64,000 bases of DNA from Falsihalocynthiibacter sp042445055. GTDB taxonomy: Bacteria; Pseudomonadota; Alphaproteobacteria; Rhodobacterales; Rhodobacteraceae. Shown here piece after piece: positions 44,729 through 53,723 of this stretch (within the stretch, counting starts at the first letter, position 1; each line of letters opens with the position of its first letter). Position numbers and translations under genes: made by a program. The stretch is taken from NCBI RefSeq assembly GCF_042445055.1, contig NZ_CP170339.1:372001-436000 (forward strand). Direction: 5' to 3'. The notes below the pieces were generated by a model that saw only the letters and a list, made by a program, of their open reading frames with translations, ran no database searches and was not told where the DNA came from.

Positions 44729-45610
44729 TTAACCTTTCACGGAGCCTGCCATCAGACCGCGGACAAAGAAACGTCCAGCAACGATGTAAACAAGGAGAGT
44801 TGGAAGTGCCGCAAGGATCGCGCCCGCAAAGTGGACGTTGTATTCCTTTACGCCTGTTGAGGATTGAACGAGATTGTTTAGCGCCACAGTCATTGGCTGG
44901 GAAGTCCCGCCAAATGATGCGCCGAACAGGAAATCGTTCCAGATATTCGTGAACTGCCAGATGACCGATACAACGGTTATCGGGCCCGAAACTGGCAACA
45001 TGATCCGCCAGAAAATGCGAAAGAAGCCCGCGCCGTCGACCATCGCGGCCTGTACCAGCTCTGTCGGGAAAGAAGCGTAGTAGTTGCGATAGTAAAGCGT
45101 GGTGAAGCCAACGCCATAGACCACATGCACCAGAACCAGCCCGGGAATGGACCCTGCGAGGCCAAGTTTTCCAAGGATCGTCGCCATAGGAATAAGCACG
45201 ATCTGAAACGGGATAAAGCATGAAAACAGCATCAACCCAAAGAGGATGGTATCGCCGCGAAAGCGCCATTTCGTCAGAACATATCCGTTCAGCGCCCCAA
45301 GAACGGTCGAGATTGCGACCGCAGGAACTACCATCATGATGGAGTTCATGAAATAGGGTTTGAGTCCCGTCGGCTCTACACCGATTTGTGCGGTGGACCA
45401 TGCGGCCAGCCACGGTTCGATGGTCCATTCCTTAGGGAGCGCCATCATATTGCCGCCCGTGATTTCGGGCAGTGGTTTGAGTGAGTTTACCAGCATCACA
45501 AAAAACGGAAGCAAATAGAATAGCGCGAACAGTAGCAGCACAAGATAGATGAACGTGCGGGTGATCTTGCCCGTGCTGACGGCGGTATCTTGGGTGGCGG
45601 CAGACATCAC
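44729..45610 (-). CDS. Sugar ABC transporter permease, MalG type
   Basis: A 293-residue CUT1 permease with about six helices, starting FIYLVLLLFALFYLLPFFVMLVNSLK. The EAA loop that contacts the ATPase is at about residues 183-205 (YYASFPTELVQAAMVDGAGFF). It overlaps the first permease by 4 bp and probably forms the heterodimeric channel with it. ARFFVRGLMAGSVKG-like ending (GRFFVRGLMAGSVKG) is normal for MalG-type proteins. Confidence 0.94.
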   Translation of the reverse strand: MMSAATQDTAVSTGKITRTFIYLVLLLFALFYLLPFFVMLVNSLKPLPEITGGNMMALPKEWTIEPWLAAWSTAQIGVEPTGLKPYFMNSIMMVVPAVAISTVLGALNGYVLTKWRFRGDTILFGLMLFSCFIPFQIVLIPMATILGKLGLAGSIPGLVLVHVVYGVGFTTLYYRNYYASFPTELVQAAMVDGAGFFRIFWRIMLPVSGPITVVSVIWQFTNIWNDFLFGASFGGTSQPMTVALNNLVQSSTGVKEYNVHFAGAILAALPTLLVYIVAGRFFVRGLMAGSVKG

Positions 45611-46503
45611 TTCTTCTCCCGTAGTTCAGCATAAAGGTAGGGCATCATGATCGCGGCGATTGTCATCAGCATGATTACAGCACTTGCCGCGCCGGTCCCC
45701 ATCTGGTTGCGGGTGAAGGTGTACGAATACATGAACGTCGCAGGAAGTTCGGTCGCGCGTCCCGGACCGCCACCAGTGAGGGCAATCACAAGGTCATATG
45801 ATTTCACCGCAAGGTGCGCGAGGATAACGAATGCCGAAAGGAACGCTGGCCGCAACAGCGGGATCACGATGCGCCGATAAAGGCTCCAGTTCGACGCACC
45901 ATCAATCTGCGCGGCTTTGAGGATTTCGTTGTCGATACCGCGAAGCCCCGCAAGGAACATCGCCATAACAAAGCCGCTGGTCTGCCAGACGGCCGCGATG
46001 ACGATGGTATAGATCGCCATGTCGCGATCCTTGATCCATCGGAATTCGAAACTCTCCCAGCCCCATAGGTGCATGGTATTCTCAAGCCCGATCCCCGGAT
46101 CAAGGAACCACTTCCACGCCGTTCCTGTTACAATAAAGCTCAGCGCCATGGGATAGAGATAGATCGGCCGCAGCACGCCCTCGCCCCTGATCTTTTGATC
46201 AAGCAATATCGCAAGCAAGAGGCCAATGGCCGTACAAATAACTATATAAAGTGTCGCAAAAACCGCGAGGTTCACTACAGCTGTCCACCACGCCGACAGC
46301 CCCCAAAGGCGGGCGTAGTTGTCAAAGCCAACCAAATCATATTTCGGCAACATCTTGGAGCCAGTGAAGCTCAAGTAGGCCGTAAAGAGAATAAACCCGT
46401 AAACAAAAACGAGGGTCATCGCGATGGAGGGCGACAGGACGAGTTTTGGAATCCATTCCTGTAGTTTGGTGCGGAAATCCGCCTCATCGGCTCGGTGGGC
46501 CAT
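45607..46503 (-). CDS. Sugar ABC transporter permease, MalF type
   Basis: A 298-residue CUT1 permease. Helices include LVLSPSIAMTLVFVYGFILF and VVNLAVFATLYIVICTAIGL; the EAA loop is FLAGLRGIDNEILKAAQIDGAS. The ATG at 46503 is preferred to the GTG at 46509, because AAGGAG lies five bases upstream of it. Residues such as LSFTGSKMLPKYDLVGFDNY are typical for glucose-type systems. It is preceded by two hairpins after the binding-protein gene. Confidence 0.93.
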   Translation of the reverse strand: MAHRADEADFRTKLQEWIPKLVLSPSIAMTLVFVYGFILFTAYLSFTGSKMLPKYDLVGFDNYARLWGLSAWWTAVVNLAVFATLYIVICTAIGLLLAILLDQKIRGEGVLRPIYLYPMALSFIVTGTAWKWFLDPGIGLENTMHLWGWESFEFRWIKDRDMAIYTIVIAAVWQTSGFVMAMFLAGLRGIDNEILKAAQIDGASNWSLYRRIVIPLLRPAFLSAFVILAHLAVKSYDLVIALTGGGPGRATELPATFMYSYTFTRNQMGTGAASAVIMLMTIAAIMMPYLYAELREKK

Positions 46504-46533
46504 GGTCACTCCTTGGGGCTTGAATGGCGAAAA

Positions 46534-46582
46534 CCGGATCGGCGCTGGGCCGATCCGGAAAGGGGGCGAGCGTGCCGCCCCC
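46534..46582 (-). promoter_or_regulatory. Tandem intercistronic hairpins after the sugar-binding protein gene
   Basis: CCGGATCGGC (46534-46543) pairs with GCCGATCCGG (46549-46558), 10 bp exact. A second hairpin pairs GGGGGCG (46562-46568) with CGCCCCC (46576-46582). Neither is followed by a T run on the transcribed strand. They probably protect the binding-protein mRNA. Confidence 0.75.
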
Positions 46583-46591
46583 GACGTTCGC

Positions 46592-47830
46592 TTATTGTGC
46601 GGATTCTACAGCGTTCAGCATCTCTTCTGCTGCTGTTTCTGCGTCATATTCGCCGTTGAAATGCGCTGTTACCACGTCATACATCGCATTCTTGACCGCT
46701 GCAGGTACGGAGTGACCGTGCGCCATAGAGCCGAAAAGACGACCGTTTGATCCCGCATCTGCGAGATCTGCCATGCCTTTCTTACCGCAATCGTCAAAGT
46801 CGTCGTTTGGCACATCGGTACGTGCCGGTACCGAGCCTTTTACGACGTTGAACGCAGACTGGAATGTCGGGTTCATAACCGAGGCCGCCATTGCTTTTTG
46901 TGCTTCGGCGCCTTCTTCAACTTCGAACATTACGAACTGATCGGAGTTGAACGTAACCGCACCCTGTGTGCCAGGGAAACGGATACAAACGAAGTCCTCG
47001 CCCGGTGTTTGGTCTGCGCGCAGGAATTCGCCCTTGGCCCAGTCACCCATCATCTGCATGCCGGCTTCGCCGTTGATGACCATTGACGAAGCAAGGTTCC
47101 AGTCACGCCCTGAGAAGTTGTCATCAACATAGCCGCGAAGTTTTTCCATGCGGTTAAAGGCTTCGACCATTTGCTCGCCGCTTAATGCGTCGGGATCAAG
47201 GTCAATCATCGCCGCTTTATAGAAGTCGTCGCCAAGGCTCAGAACAACTGCGTCAAGGATTGTGGCGTCCTGCCACGCTTGTCCACCGTGCGCCAGTGGT
47301 GTGATGCCGTTGGCCTCCATTGCATCTAGAACGGCAATCAACTCATCCCAAGATGTTGGCTCTGCCAAGCCCGTTGCGTCGAGCGCGGCTTTGTTGATCC
47401 AGACCCAGTTTGTTGAGTGAACGTTTACAGGTGCCGCAATCCAGTGACCGTCATGTTTGGAGAAGAACTGAAGCGCTTCTGGTACAACTGCGTCCCAACC
47501 TTCGCTGCTTGCAACGTCGTCAAGATTGCCGAGAACGCCTTCGCCCGCCCAGTCCTTGATGTCAAAGCCGAGCATCTGAACGGCTGTTGGCGCATCGCCC
47601 GCTGTGACGCGCGCACGGAGCGTTGTCATTGCAGCCTCACCGCCGCCGCCAGCGACCGGCATATCGATCCAGCCGATGCCTTGCCCCGCGAGATCATCCT
47701 TCAAAACGTTCAGCGCCGCGGCCTCTCCGCCCGATGTCCACCAGTGCAGAACTTCAACGTCCTCTGCATGTGCCGCGCCTGCTGTGAGTGCCGTAAGTGC
47801 GGCGCTTGCCAATAGTTTCTTGATAGTCAT
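46592..47830 (-). CDS. Sugar ABC transporter substrate-binding protein, glucose/mannose type
   Basis: A 412-residue periplasmic protein (SBP_bac_1). The signal peptide is MTIKKLLASAALTALTAGAA, cleaved after AHA. VEVLHWWTSGGEAAALNVLK and the repeated GGGGEAAMTTLRARV resemble glucose/mannose-binding proteins. A cysteine pair (FVCIRFPG and FDDCGKKGM) could form a disulfide. The neighbouring AGE-family isomerase supports mannose or glucose as ligand. First gene of its operon, reading away from the LacI-type regulator. Confidence 0.92.
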   Translation of the reverse strand: MTIKKLLASAALTALTAGAAHAEDVEVLHWWTSGGEAAALNVLKDDLAGQGIGWIDMPVAGGGGEAAMTTLRARVTAGDAPTAVQMLGFDIKDWAGEGVLGNLDDVASSEGWDAVVPEALQFFSKHDGHWIAAPVNVHSTNWVWINKAALDATGLAEPTSWDELIAVLDAMEANGITPLAHGGQAWQDATILDAVVLSLGDDFYKAAMIDLDPDALSGEQMVEAFNRMEKLRGYVDDNFSGRDWNLASSMVINGEAGMQMMGDWAKGEFLRADQTPGEDFVCIRFPGTQGAVTFNSDQFVMFEVEEGAEAQKAMAASVMNPTFQSAFNVVKGSVPARTDVPNDDFDDCGKKGMADLADAGSNGRLFGSMAHGHSVPAAVKNAMYDVVTAHFNGEYDAETAAEEMLNAVESAQ

Positions 47831-47861
47831 TTCATCCTCCCTGAGAAATTACATTGATATT

Positions 47862-47873
47862 TATAACGTTTTA
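47862..47873. promoter_or_regulatory. LacI-type operator half-palindrome near the binding-protein promoter
   Basis: TATAAC-GTTTTA: a palindrome centred on CG with one mismatch, the form favoured by LacI-family proteins. It lies 32 bp before the binding-protein start. Confidence 0.5.
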
Positions 47874-47995
47874 AATATTGAGTCTGTCAAGCATTAGTAT
47901 TGAATCGACAGATTAATGTTTTTCTTGCATTTATTGATATAACTGACTTATCCAAGTTGAAAGTCTGGCGATACAAAGCTGCTATCTTGTAAATT

Positions 47996-48007
47996 TTAAT
48001 CGTTTTA
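47996..48007. promoter_or_regulatory. Second LacI-type operator near the regulator start
   Basis: TTAATC-GTTTTA shares the CGTTTTA half with the site at 47862 and lies 38 bp before the LacI-family gene. The centres are 134 bp apart, so looping between the two is conceivable. Confidence 0.45.
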
Positions 48008-48044
48008 AGTCTGTTGGCTCTAATGACCGGGAGGGCGCGCGTTT

Positions 48045-49073
48045 ATGGCAAAGAAACCGGGGGCAGGGCGCCCGACACAGCGCACAATCGCTGCGCGAGC
48101 AGGCATCTCTGTTGGCGCAGTATCGAGGGCGCTGAACAACGATCCACGTATCGCTCTGCAAACCCGTCGCTCCGTTCACAAGATCGCGGCGGAAATCGGA
48201 TATGCCCCTGATCGCGCGGCGCAACGGCTTCGTACGGGACGCACACAGGTTATCAATCTGGTTTTGCCGCCTCATGATGAGATCTTGGGTTTTGGCACAT
48301 CCGTTGTGCGTGGCATTTCGCGTGCGCTTGCGGGGTCGTCATATCATCTGGTTGTGATGCCCGATTTTGGCATTGAAGGGCAGAAAAACACGATTGAGCG
48401 CGTCGTGCGTCATCAACTTGCGGACGGATTTATTTTCTCTCGGACGCAGCCAGATGATGAGCGTGTCCGATATCTGCTTGAGGCCGATTTTCCCTTTGTA
48501 ACGCATGGCCGCACTGAATTGGCGACGCCACATCCTTATGTCGATTTCGATAACTTCGACTTTGCGCGCCGCGCGGCCGAGCAATTGATCGCGAAGGGCG
48601 CTGGGCGTCTGGCGATACTCCTGCCACCAGAGAAGCTCACATTCCGACAGCACCTTCTGCACGGTTTCATGACTTCCGTGCGAGAGGCTGGTGTGGCATT
48701 CGAAATCATCGAAGGCGCCACCCTCGATAGCCCGCCCGAAACGGTCAAACGTGCTCTAGAGCAACGCTTTGCACAGCCAGACCCGCCTGATGGCCTGATC
48801 TGCCCCGGCGAAGTTTCGGGGCTGGCCGCATTGGCAGCGATTCAGGATGTGGGCCTTGTTGTTGGCCAAGACGTGAACCTGATCGTGAAGCAGACGACGG
48901 GACTCTTTGGTTTGGTCCGCCCGCAGGTTCAGAGCTTGTACGAGGACCTGACAATGGCTGGTTTCACTATGGCACAGCTTTTGTTGCGGCGTATCGAGGG
49001 TGAATCGCCCCTTGATCTGCAACATATCCAGCCGGTCTCGGAAACACCGGTAGATCCAATTACATCAGAATAG
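48045..49073 (+). CDS. LacI-family transcriptional regulator
   Basis: A 342-residue repressor. The helix-turn-helix is at residues 9-30 (TQRTIAARAGISVGAVSRAL) with the hinge-region AAEIGYAPDRAAQRLRTGRT. The ligand domain follows the periplasmic-binding fold (INLVLPPHDEILGFGTSVVR, then HPYVDFDNFDFARRAAEQLI). It is divergent from the sugar-binding-protein operon and lies 9 bp before the AGE isomerase gene, so it probably controls both sides. GGGAGG precedes the ATG. Confidence 0.94.
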   Translation: MAKKPGAGRPTQRTIAARAGISVGAVSRALNNDPRIALQTRRSVHKIAAEIGYAPDRAAQRLRTGRTQVINLVLPPHDEILGFGTSVVRGISRALAGSSYHLVVMPDFGIEGQKNTIERVVRHQLADGFIFSRTQPDDERVRYLLEADFPFVTHGRTELATPHPYVDFDNFDFARRAAEQLIAKGAGRLAILLPPEKLTFRQHLLHGFMTSVREAGVAFEIIEGATLDSPPETVKRALEQRFAQPDPPDGLICPGEVSGLAALAAIQDVGLVVGQDVNLIVKQTTGLFGLVRPQVQSLYEDLTMAGFTMAQLLLRRIEGESPLDLQHIQPVSETPVDPITSE

Positions 49074-49082
49074 GTAAGGCAT

Positions 49083-50324
49083 ATGACACTCCCGCTTTCG
49101 GGTGCAAACCCCGACAATCGCCCTTGGCTTGAGACCCGCACGCATCGCGATTACCTCTTGGCAGACGCCCAGCGTCAATTCGATTTCTTTCGTGCCAGCA
49201 TTCGGCCCGAGGGCGGGTTCTATAGCCTTGATTCAAGCGGCAATCCCCTGCCTGATACTGTGCAGGAACTGCATTCGACCACGCGAATGGTTCATTCATA
49301 TGCCTTGGGAAAACTTGCAGGGTTTGGCGATTGTGATGAGATGATTGATCAAGGCATCCGCTATCTAAAAACCAATCATCATGATCGCGAACACGGTGGA
49401 TACTTCTGGGGTGTGGATGGCGCCAAGGCGACTGATTCACGCAAGTTGGCCTATGGGCATGTGTTCGTTTTACTCGCAGCGGCGAGCGCCCATTCGGCGG
49501 GCCACCTAGATGCGCAGGCCTTATTGGATGATGTGGATGCCGTTCTGAACGAGCACTTCTGGGAAGAAGAACACGGGCTTTTCTGTGACGAGTGGAATCA
49601 GGATTGGACGCCATTTTCGACCTATCGCGGAATGAATGCGAATATGCACGGGACAGAGGCCCTGCTGACGGCTTTTGAGGTGACGGGTCGCGAGATTTAC
49701 CTAGAGCGCGCAGGCCGAATTCTTGATTTCTTTGTGGGAAAGATCGCGCCCGCGAATAGCTGGCGATTGGTGGAGCACTACAACGCCGACTGGACGCCCG
49801 ATCGCGCCTATTCCGAAAACCCCATGTTCCGCCCCGCAGGAACCACGCCAGGGCACTCGCTGGAATTGGCGCGCCTACTCTTGCAGTACTGGGACCTAAG
49901 CGGACGCCCGAATACAGACGCCCCAACAGCGGCGCGGCGGCTCGCGGAAACAGCGCTGGCGGATGCGTGGGATCAGGAAAGCGGTGGGCTGTATTACACG
50001 CTCAACTTTGACGGAACACCCTTGATCAAGCCACGCTATTGGTGGCCTGTTACCGAGGCGATTGGCGTGGTGGCGACACTGCTTAAACTTGAGGGCACGG
50101 CGCAGGATGAGGAGTGGTATCGCAAACTCTGGACGTTTGCGGATGCTCACTTTGTTGATCACATACATGGCGGTTGGTTCCCCGAAATTGACGACCAAGG
50201 AAAACCAACCGAGACGCAGTTCCGTGGAAAGCCAGACATCTATCACGCGCTTCAGGCTGTTCTGTTTCCTCTCACGTCTGGAATCTCGAACATGGGCGAA
50301 GGCGTGAAGGGGTTGCGGGGCTAG
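49083..50324 (+). CDS. AGE-family sugar isomerase/epimerase, possible mannose isomerase
   Basis: A 413-residue alpha/alpha-barrel enzyme of the N-acylglucosamine 2-epimerase family. Conserved pieces are ELHSTTRMVHSYALGKLAG, YRGMNANMHGTEALL (with the histidine of the active site), GTTPGHSLELARLLLQYW and RGKPDIYHALQAVLFPL. Members isomerise mannose to fructose or epimerise related sugars, and YihS acts on sulfoquinovose and mannose. The adjoining glucose/mannose-type importer makes mannose isomerisation most plausible. Cotranscribed with the LacI regulator. Confidence 0.88.
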   Translation: MTLPLSGANPDNRPWLETRTHRDYLLADAQRQFDFFRASIRPEGGFYSLDSSGNPLPDTVQELHSTTRMVHSYALGKLAGFGDCDEMIDQGIRYLKTNHHDREHGGYFWGVDGAKATDSRKLAYGHVFVLLAAASAHSAGHLDAQALLDDVDAVLNEHFWEEEHGLFCDEWNQDWTPFSTYRGMNANMHGTEALLTAFEVTGREIYLERAGRILDFFVGKIAPANSWRLVEHYNADWTPDRAYSENPMFRPAGTTPGHSLELARLLLQYWDLSGRPNTDAPTAARRLAETALADAWDQESGGLYYTLNFDGTPLIKPRYWWPVTEAIGVVATLLKLEGTAQDEEWYRKLWTFADAHFVDHIHGGWFPEIDDQGKPTETQFRGKPDIYHALQAVLFPLTSGISNMGEGVKGLRG

Positions 50325-50421
50325 TTCCGAATTTTGCGGCGACAAGAGACCGAAGAAATATTGCCCTCGGTGGAGGCTACATGCAAACGTAGGCGTGCAG
50401 AACGAAATTAGGAATGTCTAA

Positions 50422-51468
50422 ATGAACGAAACCTCGGTCCTGAGGCAAATGCTCTCTGATATGGAAACCGCACCAGAGGAGTTTAAGCCCACAAACTTCT
50501 GGAACAGCGGCCTTAACAAAATCGTGGATGATATCGAGACGCTGGGGATTGAGACATTTCGTTCGCACCCCTCGGGGCGGTTTTTCTATGTGCCTGCCTA
50601 TATGTCGAAAACATACGCAAAGCGGCCGGAGTTTTTTGACCGCTTGCTCGATATGTTGCCGCCACGAAAACGCAAGCGTTTGGATTTACGCCTAAAGCAC
50701 CCAGACCGTGCGCGCGCTGATTATCGCATCTATCGTGCAAGCGCGCAAAAGGGCGGGCTTGATCTTGATTGCGTAAGCGAAGGAACCGAAGTTGCCGGCG
50801 AGCGGTTCGAATTCGATGGTCGACTATATAGCCACGCAATGCTGAACTATCTGCGCGCGTTGAACTTGCTTAAACGTGAAGTCGATACAACGAATATTCA
50901 GAGCTGCCTCGAGATCGGCGGTGGCTACGGCACTCTTGGTGAGATTTTCTTGAAGGCTCAGGAAGGCGGCATTTATGTGAATGTCGATATCCCACCTGTC
51001 GCGGCCGTTTCGACGTGGTACTTGCAACAGATTTTTGGTGCGGACCGCGTATTGGATTATTCGCAAAGCCGCGAGATGGACGAGATTAATCTTGAGGATC
51101 TCAAGGGCAAATATAGCGCCGTTGTCCTTTGCCCGTGGCAGCTCCCCAAACTTAAGGGGCAGTTTGATCTCTTTGCCAATTTCATGTCGTTTCAGGAGAT
51201 GGAGCCTGCGGTGGTTGCGAACTACATCTCGCTGGTTCAGCCACTTGTTGCGGGAAATGTGTTGGTGAGGAACCACAAAATCGGCAAGAAAGTCGCCAAG
51301 AAAGTCGGCGAAGTTGGCGTTCTTGAACAGGTCACCACAGGATTCATCGTTGAGAAATTTAATGAATTCGAAGTTCTTGCGCGTGACTGTTTTGTGCACG
51401 GGCAACTCTCCGAGGATGGAGCTTATCAATCCGAGGTGATCGTGCTTGGCCGTGAACAGCCGACCTGA
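50422..51468 (+). CDS. Putative sugar O-methyltransferase
   Basis: A 348-residue protein of the putative sugar O-methyltransferase family found in surface-glycan clusters. The N-terminus is a helical region (SGRFFYVPAYMSKTYAKRPE). The SAM motif CLEIGGGYGTLGEIFLKA is at about residues 166-183, and NVDIPPVAAVSTWYLQQIFG follows. MSFQEMEPAVVANYISLVQP lies in the place of the substrate-binding helix. It stands 111 bp before pseB on the same strand and may methylate a sugar in the same glycan as pseudaminic acid. Confidence 0.78.
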   Translation: MNETSVLRQMLSDMETAPEEFKPTNFWNSGLNKIVDDIETLGIETFRSHPSGRFFYVPAYMSKTYAKRPEFFDRLLDMLPPRKRKRLDLRLKHPDRARADYRIYRASAQKGGLDLDCVSEGTEVAGERFEFDGRLYSHAMLNYLRALNLLKREVDTTNIQSCLEIGGGYGTLGEIFLKAQEGGIYVNVDIPPVAAVSTWYLQQIFGADRVLDYSQSREMDEINLEDLKGKYSAVVLCPWQLPKLKGQFDLFANFMSFQEMEPAVVANYISLVQPLVAGNVLVRNHKIGKKVAKKVGEVGVLEQVTTGFIVEKFNEFEVLARDCFVHGQLSEDGAYQSEVIVLGREQPT

Positions 51469-51579
51469 CGCTTGCTGTGGACATCAGTAAACCCGAGGTT
51501 TAAATATCGGTGACGGCTTGTATATTTCATTCAAGCCAAATTAACGCGCGGCTATACCGCATCTCATGAGGGACATATT

Positions 51580-52578
51580 ATGCTGACCGGCTCTACAATT
51601 CTTCTGACGGGCGGAACGGGCTCTTTTGGGTCGCACTTCGTGCCGATGACGTTAGAGAAGTATAACCCTAAGCGGATCATCATTTATTCTCGCGATGAGA
51701 TGAAACAATGGGAAATGGCGAAGACCTACGGGGATGACCCGCGCGTTCGTTTCTTTATCGGCGATGTGCGCGATCGTGAGCGGTTAATGCGTGCGTTGGA
51801 TGACGTTGATTTTGTTGTCCACGCAGCGGCAACGAAAATTGTTCCGATCGCGGAATACAACCCGTTTGAATGCGTGAAAACAAACATCAACGGCGCGATG
51901 AACGTGATCGACGCCTGTATCGACAAGGGCGTGAAACGCTGTGTCGCGCTAAGTACCGATAAAGCCTCTAGCCCAGTGAACCTCTATGGCGCGACCAAGC
52001 TTGCGTCGGACAAATTGTTCGTGGCGGGCAACTCCTATTCCGGCGCGGATAAATGCCGCTTTTCGGTCGTGCGTTATGGTAATGTGATGGGGTCACGGGG
52101 CTCGGTCATCCCGTTCTTTGACAGCCTCAAGGACAAGGGCACTCTGCCGATCACCGATCCGCGCATGACACGGTTCATGATTTCCCTCGAAGAAGGCGTA
52201 GAGCTGGTTTGGCATGCCTTCGAGGATATGGTCGGCGGTGAAACTTATGTGCGCAAAATTCCGTCGATGAACATTCTGGATATTGCGTCTGCGGTTGTTC
52301 CCGGTGCCAAGCATGAAACAGTCGGCATCCGTCCCGGCGAGAAACTGCATGAGCAGATGATCGGCGTCGAAGATGCGCCCCACACCTACGAATACGACAA
52401 ATACTACAAGATCATTCCCGCGATTCATAACTGGTCCAAAGACCCTTACCGGATCAAAGATGGCCAGAAAGTCGCCGAGGATTTCGAATACACTTCGGAC
52501 GGCAATACCGAATGGATGGGGATCGAAGAGCTTCAGGCTTGGATCACCGAAAATAGCGGCAAGATTGGTAAGTTCTAA
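51580..52578 (+). CDS. pseB: UDP-N-acetylglucosamine 4,6-dehydratase (inverting)
   Basis: A 332-residue SDR-type enzyme, first step of CMP-pseudaminic acid synthesis. The cofactor motif LLTGGTGSFGSHFV is at residues 8-21. IIIYSRDEMKQWEMAKTYGD and HAAATKIVPIAEYNPFECVK are hallmark PseB segments, and the active site includes STDKASSPVNLYGATKLASD with the tyrosine-lysine pair. GIRPGEKLHEQMIGVED is also diagnostic. It overlaps pseC by 1 bp (TAATG). Confidence 0.97.
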   Translation: MLTGSTILLTGGTGSFGSHFVPMTLEKYNPKRIIIYSRDEMKQWEMAKTYGDDPRVRFFIGDVRDRERLMRALDDVDFVVHAAATKIVPIAEYNPFECVKTNINGAMNVIDACIDKGVKRCVALSTDKASSPVNLYGATKLASDKLFVAGNSYSGADKCRFSVVRYGNVMGSRGSVIPFFDSLKDKGTLPITDPRMTRFMISLEEGVELVWHAFEDMVGGETYVRKIPSMNILDIASAVVPGAKHETVGIRPGEKLHEQMIGVEDAPHTYEYDKYYKIIPAIHNWSKDPYRIKDGQKVAEDFEYTSDGNTEWMGIEELQAWITENSGKIGKF

Positions 52579-53723
52579 TGATCCCTTACGGCCGTCAGGA
52601 AATCTCGGATGCAGATGTAGAGGCGGTTCTAACGGTTCTACGGTCCGATTTTCTTACGCAGGGTCCGTCTGTTCCCGCGTTTGAGAAATCAGTCGCAACA
52701 GCATGCAGCGCGGCCCACGCCGTTGCGGTTAATTCGGCGACTTCGGCGCTGCATATTGCGTGTATGGCGCTGGACCTTGGGCCTGGCGATTGGCTCTGGA
52801 CCGTACCGAATACTTTTGTCGCTTCGGCCAATGTCGGGCTGTATTGCGGTGCGGATGTATCCTTTGTGGATGTTGATCCGCAAACGTACATGATGTGCCC
52901 CGATGCGCTCGCCGAAAAGCTCGAGATTGCCGAAAAGGCAGGTACTCTTCCCAAGGTTCTGATCCCCGTTCACTTTGCGGGGCAAAGCGCGGCGATGGAC
53001 CGTATTGGTGCGCTTGCTCAACAGTATGGTATTCGCGTCATTGAGGATGCGTCTCATGCGATTGGTGCGTCGTATTTGGGCGCTCCTGTGGGAAATTGCG
53101 CTTTTAGCGACATAACCGTCTTTTCGTTTCATCCCGTCAAGATTGTTACCACTGCGGAAGGTGGAGTTGCGACAACACAAGACGCGGAACTTGCGCGCAA
53201 GATGGAGCTGTTTCGTTCGCATGGGGTGACACGCGATCCCGCATCAATGACAGGCGAGCCACTTGATGGCCCTTGGGCATACGAGCAAGTGACGCTGGGC
53301 TATAACTATCGAATGACTGAGCTTCAGGCTGCGCTGGGCGTTACTCAAATGACGCGCTTGGAGGAGTTCGTAGAGCGCCGGAATATTCTGGCGCGCCGCT
53401 ATGAAACGCTTCTCGCACAAGTTCCGGTAACCTTGCCGTTTCAATCACGCGACAGTTATTCTGCTCTGCATCTCTATCCGATACAGGTTGCCAATCGCGC
53501 AGAAGTTTTCGAACGCCTTCGTGCAGCGGGTATCGGCGTGAATGTGCATTACATCCCTGTTCATACCCAACCGTTCTGGCGGGCGAGGGGTTTTGATTGG
53601 GGCGATTATCCTGTCGCTGAAAACTACTACAAGAATGCAATCTCGATTCCGCTCTATTTTGGCTTAAGTTTTGATGAGCAGGATCAGGTTGTCGCCAGTT
53701 TGCTTGAGGCAATAGATGTCTAA
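52578..53723 (+). CDS. pseC: UDP-4-amino-4,6-dideoxy-N-acetyl-L-altrosamine transaminase
   Basis: A 381-residue DegT/DnrJ-type PLP enzyme using the PseB product. It begins IPYGRQEISDADVEAVLTVL, typical for PseC. VIEDASHAIGASYLGAPVGN contains the PLP-contacting aspartate, and the Schiff-base lysine is in TVFSFHPVKIVTTAEGG. GYNYRMTELQAALG is conserved. It overlaps both neighbours (1 bp with pseB, 8 bp with the next gene), so the three are translationally coupled. Confidence 0.96.
   Translation: MIPYGRQEISDADVEAVLTVLRSDFLTQGPSVPAFEKSVATACSAAHAVAVNSATSALHIACMALDLGPGDWLWTVPNTFVASANVGLYCGADVSFVDVDPQTYMMCPDALAEKLEIAEKAGTLPKVLIPVHFAGQSAAMDRIGALAQQYGIRVIEDASHAIGASYLGAPVGNCAFSDITVFSFHPVKIVTTAEGGVATTQDAELARKMELFRSHGVTRDPASMTGEPLDGPWAYEQVTLGYNYRMTELQAALGVTQMTRLEEFVERRNILARRYETLLAQVPVTLPFQSRDSYSALHLYPIQVANRAEVFERLRAAGIGVNVHYIPVHTQPFWRARGFDWGDYPVAENYYKNAISIPLYFGLSFDEQDQVVASLLEAIDV

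Noticed and set aside
49060..49926. Antisense frame of 288 residues overlapping the AGE-family gene
   Set aside because: The composition is rich in arginine, proline and histidine, as is typical for reverse-frame shadows, while the plus-strand enzyme is convincing.
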